A DNA stretch of 5,740 bases from Thermoplasmatota archaeon (GTDB lineage Bacteria > Pseudomonadota > Gammaproteobacteria > Burkholderiales > Thiobacillaceae): positions 1-5,740 of the forward strand of contig JAMCVR010000158.1 in assembly GCA_023475455.1 (NCBI GenBank). Direction: 5' to 3'. The translations under genes and the position numbers were made by a program. Shown here piece by piece: positions 1-5,705 of the stretch. The notes beneath the pieces are model-generated. The model made no database searches. It saw only the letters and a list, made by a program, of their open reading frames with translations, and was not told where the DNA came from. Position 1 is the stretch's first letter. Each line of letters starts with the position of its first letter.

Positions 1-127
1 GTTGCCCTTGCTGGTTTCGATCAGCACCCGCGGATTGGCCGGCTGGCCGGCGGCGGGGGCGGTGGAGACGGTCTGCGTGCCGGGTTCGCTGGCGCCGCAG
101 CCGGAGATGCCGAGCATCAGCGCGCCG
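1..127. repeat. Direct repeat copy A (127 bp, exact), at the window edge
   Basis: Bases 1-127 are identical to 361-487 and diverge at 128 (g) versus 488 (a). The left limit is the window edge, so the true length may be greater. The period is 360 bp (120 codons), so the cyclophilin frame is kept through the junction. On the minus strand the junction joins codons for MART to codons for GALMLG, around the shared string cggcgcg. A length of exactly 127 also equals a k-mer size often used by de Bruijn graph assemblers, so an assembly loop is a real possibility. Confidence 0.95.
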
Positions 128-525
128 GTGCGCGCCATCGCCAGGGTGCCGCGCAGGTTTTTCAGGCCGTTGTCGGCCTCGTTCCGGATCGGCGCGTTCT
201 TGGGTTTTTCCGCCATGTCCGCCGTCATGCCGCCGGTCTGGACCATGAAGCCGGGGATCACGCGGTGAAACACCAGGCCGTCGTAAAACCCGGTCTTCAC
301 ATAGTTGAGAAAGTTGCCGGCCGATTGCGGCGCCTGGGCGGGGAACACTTCCACCGTGATGTTGCCCTTGCTGGTTTCGATCAGCACCCGCGGATTGGCC
401 GGCTGGCCGGCGGCGGGGGCGGTGGAGACGGTCTGCGTGCCGGGTTCGCTGGCGCCGCAGCCGGAGATGCCGAGCATCAGCGCGCCGAGAAACAGCGCGG
501 AGGAAAAGAGGGACGAGCGGGTCAT
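1..525 (-). CDS. Cyclophilin-type peptidyl-prolyl cis-trans isomerase, lipoprotein; 3' partial, internally duplicated
   Basis: Predicted prolyl isomerase that speeds folding of exported proteins, anchored in the envelope by a lipid. The frame is open for 175 codons from ATG 525-523 to the window edge. Residues 1-23 form a lipoprotein signal ending in the lipobox ISGC (Cys23), followed by a Ser/Ala/Pro-rich linker to about residue 45. The cyclophilin fold starts at [16 protein letters not shown] (46-61). The core [14 protein letters not shown] (86-99) holds the catalytic Arg88 and the active-site Phe93, Met94 and Gln96. After GTLAMART (126-133), where cyclophilins continue to a QFFIN-type motif, the frame instead repeats residues 14-55 as residues 134-175. 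As assembled, the second half of the domain is missing from the window. The start is supported by AGGAG (537-533) 7 nt upstream. The family call is firm; the integrity of the gene is not. Confidence 0.85.
   Translation of the reverse strand, partial: MTRSSLFSSALFLGALMLGISGCGASEPGTQTVSTAPAAGQPANPRVLIETSKGNITVEVFPAQAPQSAGNFLNYVKTGFYDGLVFHRVIPGFMVQTGGMTADMAEKPKNAPIRNEADNGLKNLRGTLAMARTGALMLGISGCGASEPGTQTVSTAPAAGQPANPRVLIETSKGN
361..487. repeat. Direct repeat copy B (127 bp, exact), native 5' part of the cyclophilin gene
   Basis: This is the second copy of the 127-bp direct repeat. It sits in the expected context, encoding the end of the signal peptide, the lipobox cysteine, the linker and the first beta strand of the cyclophilin. 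It is probably the original copy, because it follows directly on the start codon region and ribosome binding site of that gene. Confidence 0.95.
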
Positions 526-553
526 CGGAAGGCTCCTGACAGAAGGTGGTGGG

Positions 554-582
554 ATTTTACTGGCGGGCGTCGGGCGGCCCAA
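554..582 (-). promoter_or_regulatory. Candidate sigma70 promoter for the cyclophilin gene
   Basis: On the minus strand TTGGGC (582-577) and TAAAAT (559-554) are separated by 17 nt. This fits a sigma70 promoter with a 4/6 -35 box and a 5/6 -10 box. Transcription would start near 547, giving a leader of about 20 nt that contains the AGGAG ribosome binding site (537-533). It lies in the roughly 100-nt gap after ccoS, so the cyclophilin gene may be transcribed on its own as well as by readthrough. This rests on box match only. Confidence 0.45.
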
Positions 583-625
583 CAGAATATCCTCGCTGCG
601 GCCCGCACGTTCAGGACTTGCGGCT

Positions 626-814
626 CTACACGCGCGTCTGTTTTTCAGGGCTGGGGGGCTTGTGCGGGGGCGGGCTGTCGTCGTCCATGACGACGCTGTG
701 CCCCGGCCCTTCGAGGTCGTCGAACTGGCCGCTTTTGGCCGCCCACAGCATGACCCAGGCGATGACGCCGACGAGGACGAGGCTCAGGGGGATGAGCAGG
801 AGGAGGATGTCCAT
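626..814 (-). CDS. ccoS: cbb3-type cytochrome oxidase maturation protein CcoS
   Basis: Small single-span inner-membrane protein (62 aa) of the CcoS/FixS family, needed for insertion of cofactors into cbb3-type cytochrome c oxidase. Residues 1-25 form the membrane helix, starting [19 protein letters not shown] and ending WVMLWA. Next comes the family signature [11 protein letters not shown] (about 28-38), then an acidic and Pro-rich tail ending in TRV. The length is normal for the family. It lies 16 nt after ccoI on the same strand, the usual ccoI-ccoS order. No clear Shine-Dalgarno sequence precedes the ATG (814-812). The sequence just upstream is one arm of a strong inverted repeat, so translation may depend on ribosomes finishing ccoI. 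The stop is TAG. Confidence 0.93.
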   Translation of the reverse strand: MDILLLLIPLSLVLVGVIAWVMLWAAKSGQFDDLEGPGHSVVMDDDSPPPHKPPSPEKQTRV

Positions 815-821
815 GGGGATG

Positions 822-878
822 CGTGAGGGGTTAGGGGTAAGGCGTAAGGGCCGCGTTCTTCACCCCTAACGCCTCACG
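822..878. repeat. Inverted repeat built from CTNACSC heptamers at the ccoI/ccoS junction
   Basis: The arms 822-838 (cgtgaggggttaggggt) and 862-878 (acccctaacgcctcacg) are complementary at 16 of 17 positions, with a 23-nt loop. On the minus strand, 848-821 reads as four consecutive heptamers CTTACGC, CTTACCC, CTAACCC and CTCACGC. On the plus strand, 866-879 reads CTAACGC and CTCACGT, preceded by TTCACCC. The element encodes the last residues of CcoI and contains its TAA stop (833-831). In ccoIS mRNA the hairpin ends 7 nt before the ccoS start. There is no T-tract, so it is unlikely to be a plain terminator. A REP-like repeat that landed on the gene end, or a translational control hairpin, are the main readings. 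Confidence 0.85.
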
Positions 879-3326
879 TCTGACCGGCTGTTTGAATTCG
901 GACAACCGCAGCGCGTTCAGCACCACCAGCAGCGAGCTGGCCGACATGCCGATGCCGGCGATCCACGGCGTGACGTAACCCAGCGCGGCGGCGGGGATGG
1001 CGATGAGGTTGTAGCCGAGCGCCCAGCCGAGGTTCTGGCGGATGATCTGCTGCGTCTTGCGGGCGAGCGCGACGCCTTCCGACAGGGTGGCCAGCCGGCT
1101 GCCGAGCATCACCATGTCGGCGGCGGCCTGGGCGACGTCGGCGCCTTCGCCCATGGCGATCGAGACCTGCGCGCCGGCCAGCACCGGGGCGTCGTTGATG
1201 CCGTCTCCCACCATGGCGACGATGCGGCCATCGCTTTGCAGCGCCTTGACGTAGGCGAGCTTGTCTTCCGGCAGCGCGCCGGCGTGCCAGTCGGCAATAC
1301 CGAGCTGCTGCGCGGTGGCCTTCACCGCGCCCTCGGCGTCGCCCGACAGCAGATGAAGGCGCAGTCCCTGCCGCTGCAGCGCGGCGAGCGCGGCGGCGGC
1401 GTCCGCGCGCGGGGTGTCGGCCAGGGCAAACCAGGCGATCAGTTCATTTTCTTCGGTCAGGGCCACCCAGCTCTCGCCGCCACTGGATTCGGGCGGCACA
1501 GGCGACGTCTCGCAGGCGGCGGTAAAGCGCGGCGAGCCGATGCGGTAGACGCGGCCGTCCAGCGTGCCTTCGACGCCGCGCCCGGGCGTGTTGCGGATCT
1601 GGCTGGCATGGGTTGATGCTGTAGCGGCCTCTCGGAGCGCCCGCGCGATGGGATGCTCGGAGCCGGCTTCGAGCGCGGCGGCGATGGCACCGACTTCGCT
1701 TTCGCTGCGTCCGCCCAGCGGCACCACGCGGCGCACGCTCAAGCGGCCGTGGGTGAGCGTGCCGGTCTTGTCGAACACCAGGTCGGTGGCGCGCGCCAGG
1801 GTTTCCAGCGCATGGCCGCGCGTGGTCAAGAGGCCCAGCCGGGTGAGCCGGCCGGTGCCGGTGGTGAGCGCGGCGGGGGTGGCCAGACCGAGCGCGCAGG
1901 GGCAGGTGACGACCAGGATCGACACCACGATCCACAGCACTTTCGAGGGGTCGATGGCGTACCAGACGAGGCCGACCGCGACGGTGATCGCCAGCAGCAG
2001 GCCGACGAACCAGGCAGCCGCGCGGTCGGCCAGCTGGCCGATGCGCGGCTTCTCGCTCTGTGCGCGGTCCAAGAGTCGCACGATGGCAGCGAGCCGCGTA
2101 TCGGCGCCGAGCTTCTCCACCCGCACCACCAGCGGGCTCGCCTGGTTGAGGCTGCCGCCGACCACTTTCGAACGCACCGTCTTCGACACCGGCAGCGATT
2201 CGCCGGTCAGCATCGCCTCGCTCACCGCGCTGTCGCCTTCGACCACCTCGCCGTCGGCGGGCAGCGTCTCGCCGGGGCGCACCAGCACGTGGTCGCCCAC
2301 CGCCAGCCGCGCCACGGGCACCTGCTCCTCGCCGCGCGCCGGCCAGTTGGGCAGCCGCGTGGTGGCGGCGGGGATGAGCTTCACCAGTTCCTCGACCGCG
2401 GCGCCGGCGCGGCGGCGCGCGTTCATTTCGAGGAAGCGGCCGGTCAAGAGCAGGAAGACGAACATGGTGACCGAGTCGTAATACACCTCGCCCTCGCCGG
2501 AGAAGGTGCTGTAGACGCTGGCGACGAAGGCGGTGCCCACCCCCAGCGCGACCGGCACGTCCATCCCCAGCATGCGCCGCTTGAGATCGCGCCAGGCGCC
2601 GATGAAGAAGGGCCACGCCGAATACCCCACCACCGGGATGGTGAGGATCAGGCTCGCCCAGCGCATCAGCAGCCGGATGTCGGCGGTCATGTCGGTCGCG
2701 GTGTAGGCCGGCAGCGCGTACATCATCACCTGCATCATGCCGAGCCCGGCGATGGCAAGCCGCTTGATCGCGGTGTTGCGCTCGCGTCGGTGGATGTCGT
2801 CGGAGCGGCCGGGGTCGAACGGGTGGGCGATGTAGCCGATGTCGGAGACGGCTTTAAGAATCGCCGACAGCTGGATGCGGCTGTTGTCCCAGCGCACCCG
2901 CGCGCGCCGGGTGGCGTAGTTGATGTCCACCGACAGCACGCCGGGCAGCCCGGCGATGTGGCGCTCGTTGAGCCAGATGCAGGCGGCGCAGACGATGTTT
3001 TCCAGGATCAGCGCGGCCTCGCGGATGTGTTCCGCTTCCACCCGAACGAAGCTTTCCTGGATTTCCGGCAGGTCGTACAGCCCCAGTTGCGCCAGTTCGG
3101 CCTCGGCCTCGCGCGGCGTGGCGGGCAGGGCGGTGCGGTGGGTGTAGTAGGCGCCCTGGCCGCTGTCGATGATGGTCTGCGCCACCGCCTGGCAGCCGCG
3201 GCAGCAGGCCGCTTTCGTTTCGCCTTCGAACTGGATGGGATAGTGGGCGCCGTCCGGAACCGGCAGGCCGCAGTGGAAGCAGCCCGAAAAAAACGGGGCG
3301 CCCGTGAGCGCAGGAGAGTCGCTCAT
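831..3326 (-). CDS. ccoI: Copper-translocating P1B-type ATPase CcoI (cbb3 oxidase maturation)
   Basis: Inner-membrane P1B-type ATPase (831 aa) of the CcoI/FixI group. Known members use ATP to export copper from the cytoplasm for assembly of the CuB centre of cbb3 oxidase. The N-terminal region has a Cys-rich motif CFHCG (16-20) and ACCRGC (40-45). A heavy-metal-associated domain follows (about 95-170) with metal-binding CAAC at 113-116. Eight membrane segments are expected, near 188-208, 220-243, 256-276, 283-302, 439-457, 463-485, 766-784 and 786-806. The actuator motif is TGES (374-377), the transport motif CPC (475-477) and the phosphorylated residue Asp519 in DKTGT. His558-Pro559 is the P1B nucleotide-binding motif, the hinge is GDGIND (707-712), and MSASS (794-798) lies in the last helix. 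All catalytic residues are present. The final residues (from about 817) are encoded by an inverted-repeat element and look unrelated to the family. The start ATG is preceded by a weak CGGGG box. Confidence 0.96.
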   Translation of the reverse strand: MSDSPALTGAPFFSGCFHCGLPVPDGAHYPIQFEGETKAACCRGCQAVAQTIIDSGQGAYYTHRTALPATPREAEAELAQLGLYDLPEIQESFVRVEAEHIREAALILENIVCAACIWLNERHIAGLPGVLSVDINYATRRARVRWDNSRIQLSAILKAVSDIGYIAHPFDPGRSDDIHRRERNTAIKRLAIAGLGMMQVMMYALPAYTATDMTADIRLLMRWASLILTIPVVGYSAWPFFIGAWRDLKRRMLGMDVPVALGVGTAFVASVYSTFSGEGEVYYDSVTMFVFLLLTGRFLEMNARRRAGAAVEELVKLIPAATTRLPNWPARGEEQVPVARLAVGDHVLVRPGETLPADGEVVEGDSAVSEAMLTGESLPVSKTVRSKVVGGSLNQASPLVVRVEKLGADTRLAAIVRLLDRAQSEKPRIGQLADRAAAWFVGLLLAITVAVGLVWYAIDPSKVLWIVVSILVVTCPCALGLATPAALTTGTGRLTRLGLLTTRGHALETLARATDLVFDKTGTLTHGRLSVRRVVPLGGRSESEVGAIAAALEAGSEHPIARALREAATASTHASQIRNTPGRGVEGTLDGRVYRIGSPRFTAACETSPVPPESSGGESWVALTEENELIAWFALADTPRADAAAALAALQRQGLRLHLLSGDAEGAVKATAQQLGIADWHAGALPEDKLAYVKALQSDGRIVAMVGDGINDAPVLAGAQVSIAMGEGADVAQAAADMVMLGSRLATLSEGVALARKTQQIIRQNLGWALGYNLIAIPAAALGYVTPWIAGIGMSASSLLVVLNALRLSEFKQPVRREALGVKNAALTPYP

Positions 3327-3407
3327 GAAACGCCCCGCAGGGGAACGCTACGCGGCAAGCCCGGGAGAGAGATCGTGCCGGCCGCAGGCGTCAAACCGTG
3401 ATTGTTT

Positions 3408-3986
3408 TCAGAACCGGAACCCGTAACCGATACCCCAGACCACCGGGTTGATGTCCAGATCGGTGACCGTGGCGCCCGCGGTCGTTTTGACCGTGGTGTC
3501 GATCCAGATTTTCTTGACGTCGAGGTTGATATAGCCATTCTTGGTGACAGCGATGTCCACGCCCGCCTGCAGTGCGCCGCCGAAGCTGTTGCTGTCGACC
3601 TTGAAGCCGGGCAAATCGACATTATAGAAGCGGGTGTAGTTCAGACCGGCGCCCACATAAGGCTTGATCGTCGACGTGGGGTTGAAGTGGTACTGCACGG
3701 TCACCGTCGGCGGCAGAACATTCAGTTTGCCGAGGCTTCCAGCGCCGGCCAGCGTGACTTCATGGCGTGAGGTGGCCAGAATCAGTTCCACGCCGATATT
3801 GGGCGTGACGAAATAGGTGAAATCGACTTCCGGGACCCATTCGTCGGAAACGTCGACTCCGGGCAGGCTGGAGGACTTGACGTCGGGGACGATATCGATG
3901 GCGCGTACGCGCATCATCCAGTCGTCGGCGAGGGCGGACGCGGGAAGGGCAGCGATCAACGCCAGGGCAAGCAGGGATTTTTTCAT
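3408..3986 (-). CDS. ompW: OmpW-family outer-membrane beta-barrel protein
   Basis: Predicted 8-stranded outer-membrane barrel (192 aa) of the OmpW family, small porin-like proteins linked to passage of hydrophobic compounds. Residues 1-20 are a Sec signal peptide ([15 protein letters not shown], then ASALA), cleaved before DDW. The mature start [13 protein letters not shown] is the typical first strand. Later come [13 protein letters not shown], then the [11 protein letters not shown] and [14 protein letters not shown] segments that mark the family. The chain ends GIGYGFRF with the C-terminal Phe used for barrel assembly. The frame could extend to an ATG at 4052. I prefer 3986, because it begins a perfect signal peptide and has GAGAGG (3998-3993) 6 nt upstream. 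The gene lies 81 nt ahead of ccoI on the same strand, so some cotranscription is possible. No strong terminator is visible between them. Confidence 0.92.
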   Translation of the reverse strand: MKKSLLALALIAALPASALADDWMMRVRAIDIVPDVKSSSLPGVDVSDEWVPEVDFTYFVTPNIGVELILATSRHEVTLAGAGSLGKLNVLPPTVTVQYHFNPTSTIKPYVGAGLNYTRFYNVDLPGFKVDSNSFGGALQAGVDIAVTKNGYINLDVKKIWIDTTVKTTAGATVTDLDINPVVWGIGYGFRF

Positions 3987-4023
3987 GGTCGGCCTCTCAG
4001 TAACTAAAATTGAAGATATTGAT

Positions 4024-4052
4024 ATCGTAATACTACGTTTGATGAGGTGCAA
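4024..4052 (-). promoter_or_regulatory. Candidate sigma70 promoter of the OmpW gene
   Basis: On the minus strand TTGCAC (4052-4047) and TACGAT (4029-4024) are 17 nt apart, placing the transcript start near 4017 and a leader of about 30 nt before the ATG at 3986. The stretch from about 3999 to 4045 is much richer in A+T than its surroundings, as expected of a promoter in a GC-rich genome. A repeated gatatt/gatatc motif lies at 4015-4026. OmpW genes are often controlled by oxygen through FNR-type regulators, but I do not see a good TTGAT-N4-ATCAA site. Assignment by pattern only. Confidence 0.4.
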
Positions 4053-4067
4053 CGGAATTCGAATCCG
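4053..4067. promoter_or_regulatory. Imperfect dyad between the divergent ompW and aat genes, possible operator
   Basis: The 15-bp string CGGAATTCGAATCCG is an imperfect palindrome (outer CGGA/TCCG match, core TTCGAA). It directly abuts the proposed -35 box of ompW and lies 13 nt before the aat start codon. Such a place suits a regulator of either gene, but short palindromes arise by chance and no known operator is recognised. Confidence 0.2.
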
Positions 4068-4080
4068 CTACCATGGCGGC

Positions 4081-4788
4081 ATGAGCGAACGTCTCCAAAA
4101 AGCCACATTCTTTCCCCCGGTCGAGACCGCGCTCGCCGACCCCAACGGCCTGCTGGCGATGGGGGGCGACCTGTCGGTGGAGCGCCTGCTGGACGCCTAT
4201 CGCCACGGCATCTTCCCCTGGTTCAATCCCGGCGAGCCCATCCTGTGGTGGAGCCCCGACCCGCGCATGGTACTGGTGCCGGACGAGATCCGCGTCACCC
4301 GCTCGCTCGCCAAGCGCATCCGCAACGCCGGCTTCGAAGTGCGGGTCGACACTGCCTTTGCCGACGTGATGCGCGCCTGTGCCGCCCCGCGTCGCCTTGA
4401 TAGGGACGGGCGCGTCCCCGCTACCTGGATTTCGCCGGCGATGGTCGCGGCCTACACCCGCCTGTTCGAAGCGGGCTTTGCCCACTCGGTGGAAACCTGG
4501 CACCACGGCGCGCTGGTCGGCGGCCTGTACGGCGTGGCGATCGGCCGCATGTTCTACGGCGAATCGATGTTCAGCCGCGAGCCCGACGCCTCCAAGGTCG
4601 CGCTGGTGCGGCTGGCGCGACAGCTGCAGCGCTGGGAGTTCGGCCTGATCGACTGCCAGATGGAAACCGCGCACCTCGCCAGCCTGAGCGCGCGCACGAT
4701 GCCGCGCGCGGCCTTCACAGCGCGCCTGGCGGAGTTGGTAAACTTGCCGCACCACCCAGGGCCGTGGAGTTTCGATGCACCCGACTGA
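4081..4788 (+). CDS. aat: Leucyl/phenylalanyl-tRNA--protein transferase
   Basis: Cytoplasmic enzyme (235 aa) that moves Leu or Phe from aminoacyl-tRNA to proteins with N-terminal Arg or Lys, creating a primary N-degron read by ClpS for ClpAP degradation. Family blocks are in order: FPPVETAL then [31 protein letters not shown] (WW at 56-57), [26 protein letters not shown] (160-166) and LIDCQ (Asp191, matching the catalytic Asp of the E. coli enzyme). Length is normal. The ATG at 4081 is chosen because the family block begins just after it; the open frame extends upstream to 3817 only through the divergent ompW gene. The ribosome binding site is weak. Between CAAPR and TWIS the protein has [10 protein letters not shown], several residues longer than the E. 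coli form as I recall it, encoded by a DNA hairpin. The gene overlaps bpt by 14 nt. Confidence 0.96.
   Translation: MSERLQKATFFPPVETALADPNGLLAMGGDLSVERLLDAYRHGIFPWFNPGEPILWWSPDPRMVLVPDEIRVTRSLAKRIRNAGFEVRVDTAFADVMRACAAPRRLDRDGRVPATWISPAMVAAYTRLFEAGFAHSVETWHHGALVGGLYGVAIGRMFYGESMFSREPDASKVALVRLARQLQRWEFGLIDCQMETAHLASLSARTMPRAAFTARLAELVNLPHHPGPWSFDAPD
4403..4418. repeat. Perfect 6-bp stem, 4-nt loop hairpin inside aat
   Basis: GGGACG (4403-4408) and CGTCCC (4413-4418) form a perfect stem around the loop GGCG. The hairpin encodes about residues 108-113 (RDGRVP) at a place where Aat proteins normally have a short loop before TWI. The sequence also has TA pairs beyond small bulges on each side (ata before, gcta after). 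It may be a small inserted palindromic element, or only a chance GC-rich palindrome. Confidence 0.5.
4766..4769 (+). promoter_or_regulatory. Ribosome binding site of bpt, inside the end of aat
   Basis: GGAG lies 5 nt before the ATG at 4775, within the last codons of aat. It fixes the bpt start and shows the two genes are read from one transcript, with likely translational coupling across the 14-nt overlap. Confidence 0.7.
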
Positions 4789-5515
4789 ACCGCCGTTCCA
4801 GCGCATCCAGTTCTACCTGACCGCGCACTACGACTGCAGCTACCTGCCGGGGCGGCGCGCACGCTCGCAGGTCGCCACGCCCACCCATCTGATCGACCGC
4901 CACGCTTACAGCGCGCTGATCCGCGCCGGGTTCCGCCGCAGCGGCCAGTTCACCTACCGCCCGCACTGCGAGCAATGCCGCGCCTGCGTGCCGGTGCGGG
5001 TCGAAGTCGCCGGCTTCGCGCCCAACCGCACCCAGCGCCGCTGCCTCAGGCGCAATCGCCACCTGGCCGCGCGCTTCCTGCCGCTCGATTTCAGGGAAGA
5101 GCATTACGCGCTGTATCGCGCCTATCTCCTCAGCCGCCACGCCGGCGGCGGCATGGACCGCGACGGCCCCGACCAGTACACGCAGTTCCTGCTGTCGTCC
5201 AACGTCGATTCGGTGCTGGTCGAATTCCGCGACGGCGACGAACTCGTCATGGTCTCGGTGATCGACCAGGTCGACGACGGCATTTCCGCCGTCTACACCT
5301 TCTTCGACCCCGCGCGCGAGCAGCAGAGCCTCGGCGTCTACGGCGTGCTGTGGCAGATCGAACTGGCGCAGCGGCTGGAACTGCCCTATCTCTATCTCGG
5401 CTACTGGATCGCCGAGAGCCGCAAGATGGCCTACAAGAAACAGTACCCGCCGCTGGAAGGGCTGATGGAGGGGCGCTGGCAGCGTATATCGGGTGCATCC
5501 ATGGCGCGCGCTTGA
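4775..5515 (+). CDS. bpt: Aspartate/glutamate leucyltransferase (bacterial ATE-like)
   Basis: Cytoplasmic aminoacyl-tRNA-protein transferase (246 aa) of the Bpt/ATE family. Known members attach Leu to N-terminal Asp or Glu, making a destabilising N-terminus for ClpS/ClpAP. The N-terminal ATE domain shows [16 protein letters not shown] (21-36) and [13 protein letters not shown], then CEQCRAC (65-71), the cysteine cluster of the family. The C-terminal GNAT-like domain has [33 protein letters not shown], and the closing block [18 protein letters not shown] (209-226) that marks the tRNA-transferase fold. Length is normal. It follows aat with a 14-nt overlap, so both N-degron enzymes are co-expressed. 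The last residues (ISGASMARA) are Ala-rich and poorly informative. No clear terminator follows the stop. Confidence 0.95.
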   Translation: MHPTEPPFQRIQFYLTAHYDCSYLPGRRARSQVATPTHLIDRHAYSALIRAGFRRSGQFTYRPHCEQCRACVPVRVEVAGFAPNRTQRRCLRRNRHLAARFLPLDFREEHYALYRAYLLSRHAGGGMDRDGPDQYTQFLLSSNVDSVLVEFRDGDELVMVSVIDQVDDGISAVYTFFDPAREQQSLGVYGVLWQIELAQRLELPYLYLGYWIAESRKMAYKKQYPPLEGLMEGRWQRISGASMARA

Positions 5516-5617
5516 TCGGAGGCGCGCGGCGTCGGAATCCTCATGGCTTTTGTGTCCGCTGCGGTTCCCGGGCGCCGCCCCTGGCTGAAGCGCCTCATCG
5601 TGTGACGGCGGCTGCAC
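5516..5617. other. Short spacer between bpt and the group II intron (intron 3' exon)
   Basis: About 100 nt without a convincing gene. It is the 3' exon flank of the minus-strand intron. A 7-bp GC hairpin (arms 5505-5511 and 5522-5528) spans the bpt stop but lacks a T-tract. Nothing else is recognised. Confidence 0.5.
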
Positions 5618-5620
5618 ATC

Positions 5621-5657
5621 GGGATAGGGGACGGTCAATCCTGACCGCACCCCTCCC
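5621..5657 (-). ncRNA. Group II intron domain VI with bulged branch-point A
   Basis: The stem pairs GGG (5657-5655) with CCC (5623-5621), A5654 with T5626, GGGG (5653-5650) with CCCC (5630-5627), and GGTCA (5646-5642) with TGACC (5637-5633), closed by the loop GGAT. A5625 is left bulged and is the eighth base from the 3' end, the position of the lariat branch-point adenosine. Confidence 0.75.
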
Positions 5658-5658
5658 A

Positions 5659-5692
5659 CACCACCCGGCATGCGGGTCCGCACCGGGCGGTT
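5659..5692 (-). ncRNA. Group II intron domain V (catalytic hairpin)
   Basis: The minus-strand arms 5691-5683 (ACCGCCCGG) and 5668-5660 (CCGGGTGGT) form a 9-bp lower stem. A 2-nt bulge (TG, 5670-5669) and a 4-5 bp upper stem with a short loop follow. The triad CGC (5689-5687) pairs with GTG through a central G.U wobble. This is the standard domain V shape: lower stem, 2-nt bulge on the 3' side, upper stem. Confidence 0.82.
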
Positions 5693-5705
5693 CGAGAAGT
5701 TGAGG

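Noticed and set aside
2..268. Short plus-strand frames over the cyclophilin gene
   Set aside because: They are antisense to the clear cyclophilin frame and reuse the duplicated segment; no independent coding signal.
1653..3401. Long open frame (582 codons) on the plus strand, opposite ccoI
   Set aside because: It lies wholly antisense to a well-supported P-type ATPase, and its product is rich in His, Arg, Gln and Gly with no domain. This is typical of a shadow frame in GC-rich DNA.
3327..3407. Possible terminator between ompW and ccoI
   Set aside because: Only a short cccc-gca-gggg pairing near 3333-3343 is visible, without a T-tract and too close to the ccoI start to be persuasive.
3987..4052. 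Upstream ATG at 4052 giving OmpW a 22-residue N-terminal extension
   Set aside because: The extension would place the signal peptide internally and overlap the likely promoter. The ATG at 3986 has a good ribosome binding site and begins a normal Sec signal.
5504..5528. GC-rich hairpin around the bpt stop as an intrinsic terminator
   Set aside because: A 7-bp CG-alternating stem is expected by chance here and no T-tract follows it.
4715..5683. Open frame of 322 codons on the minus strand across bpt and the intron end
   Set aside because: It is antisense to bpt, runs through intron domains V and VI, and shows no family motif.
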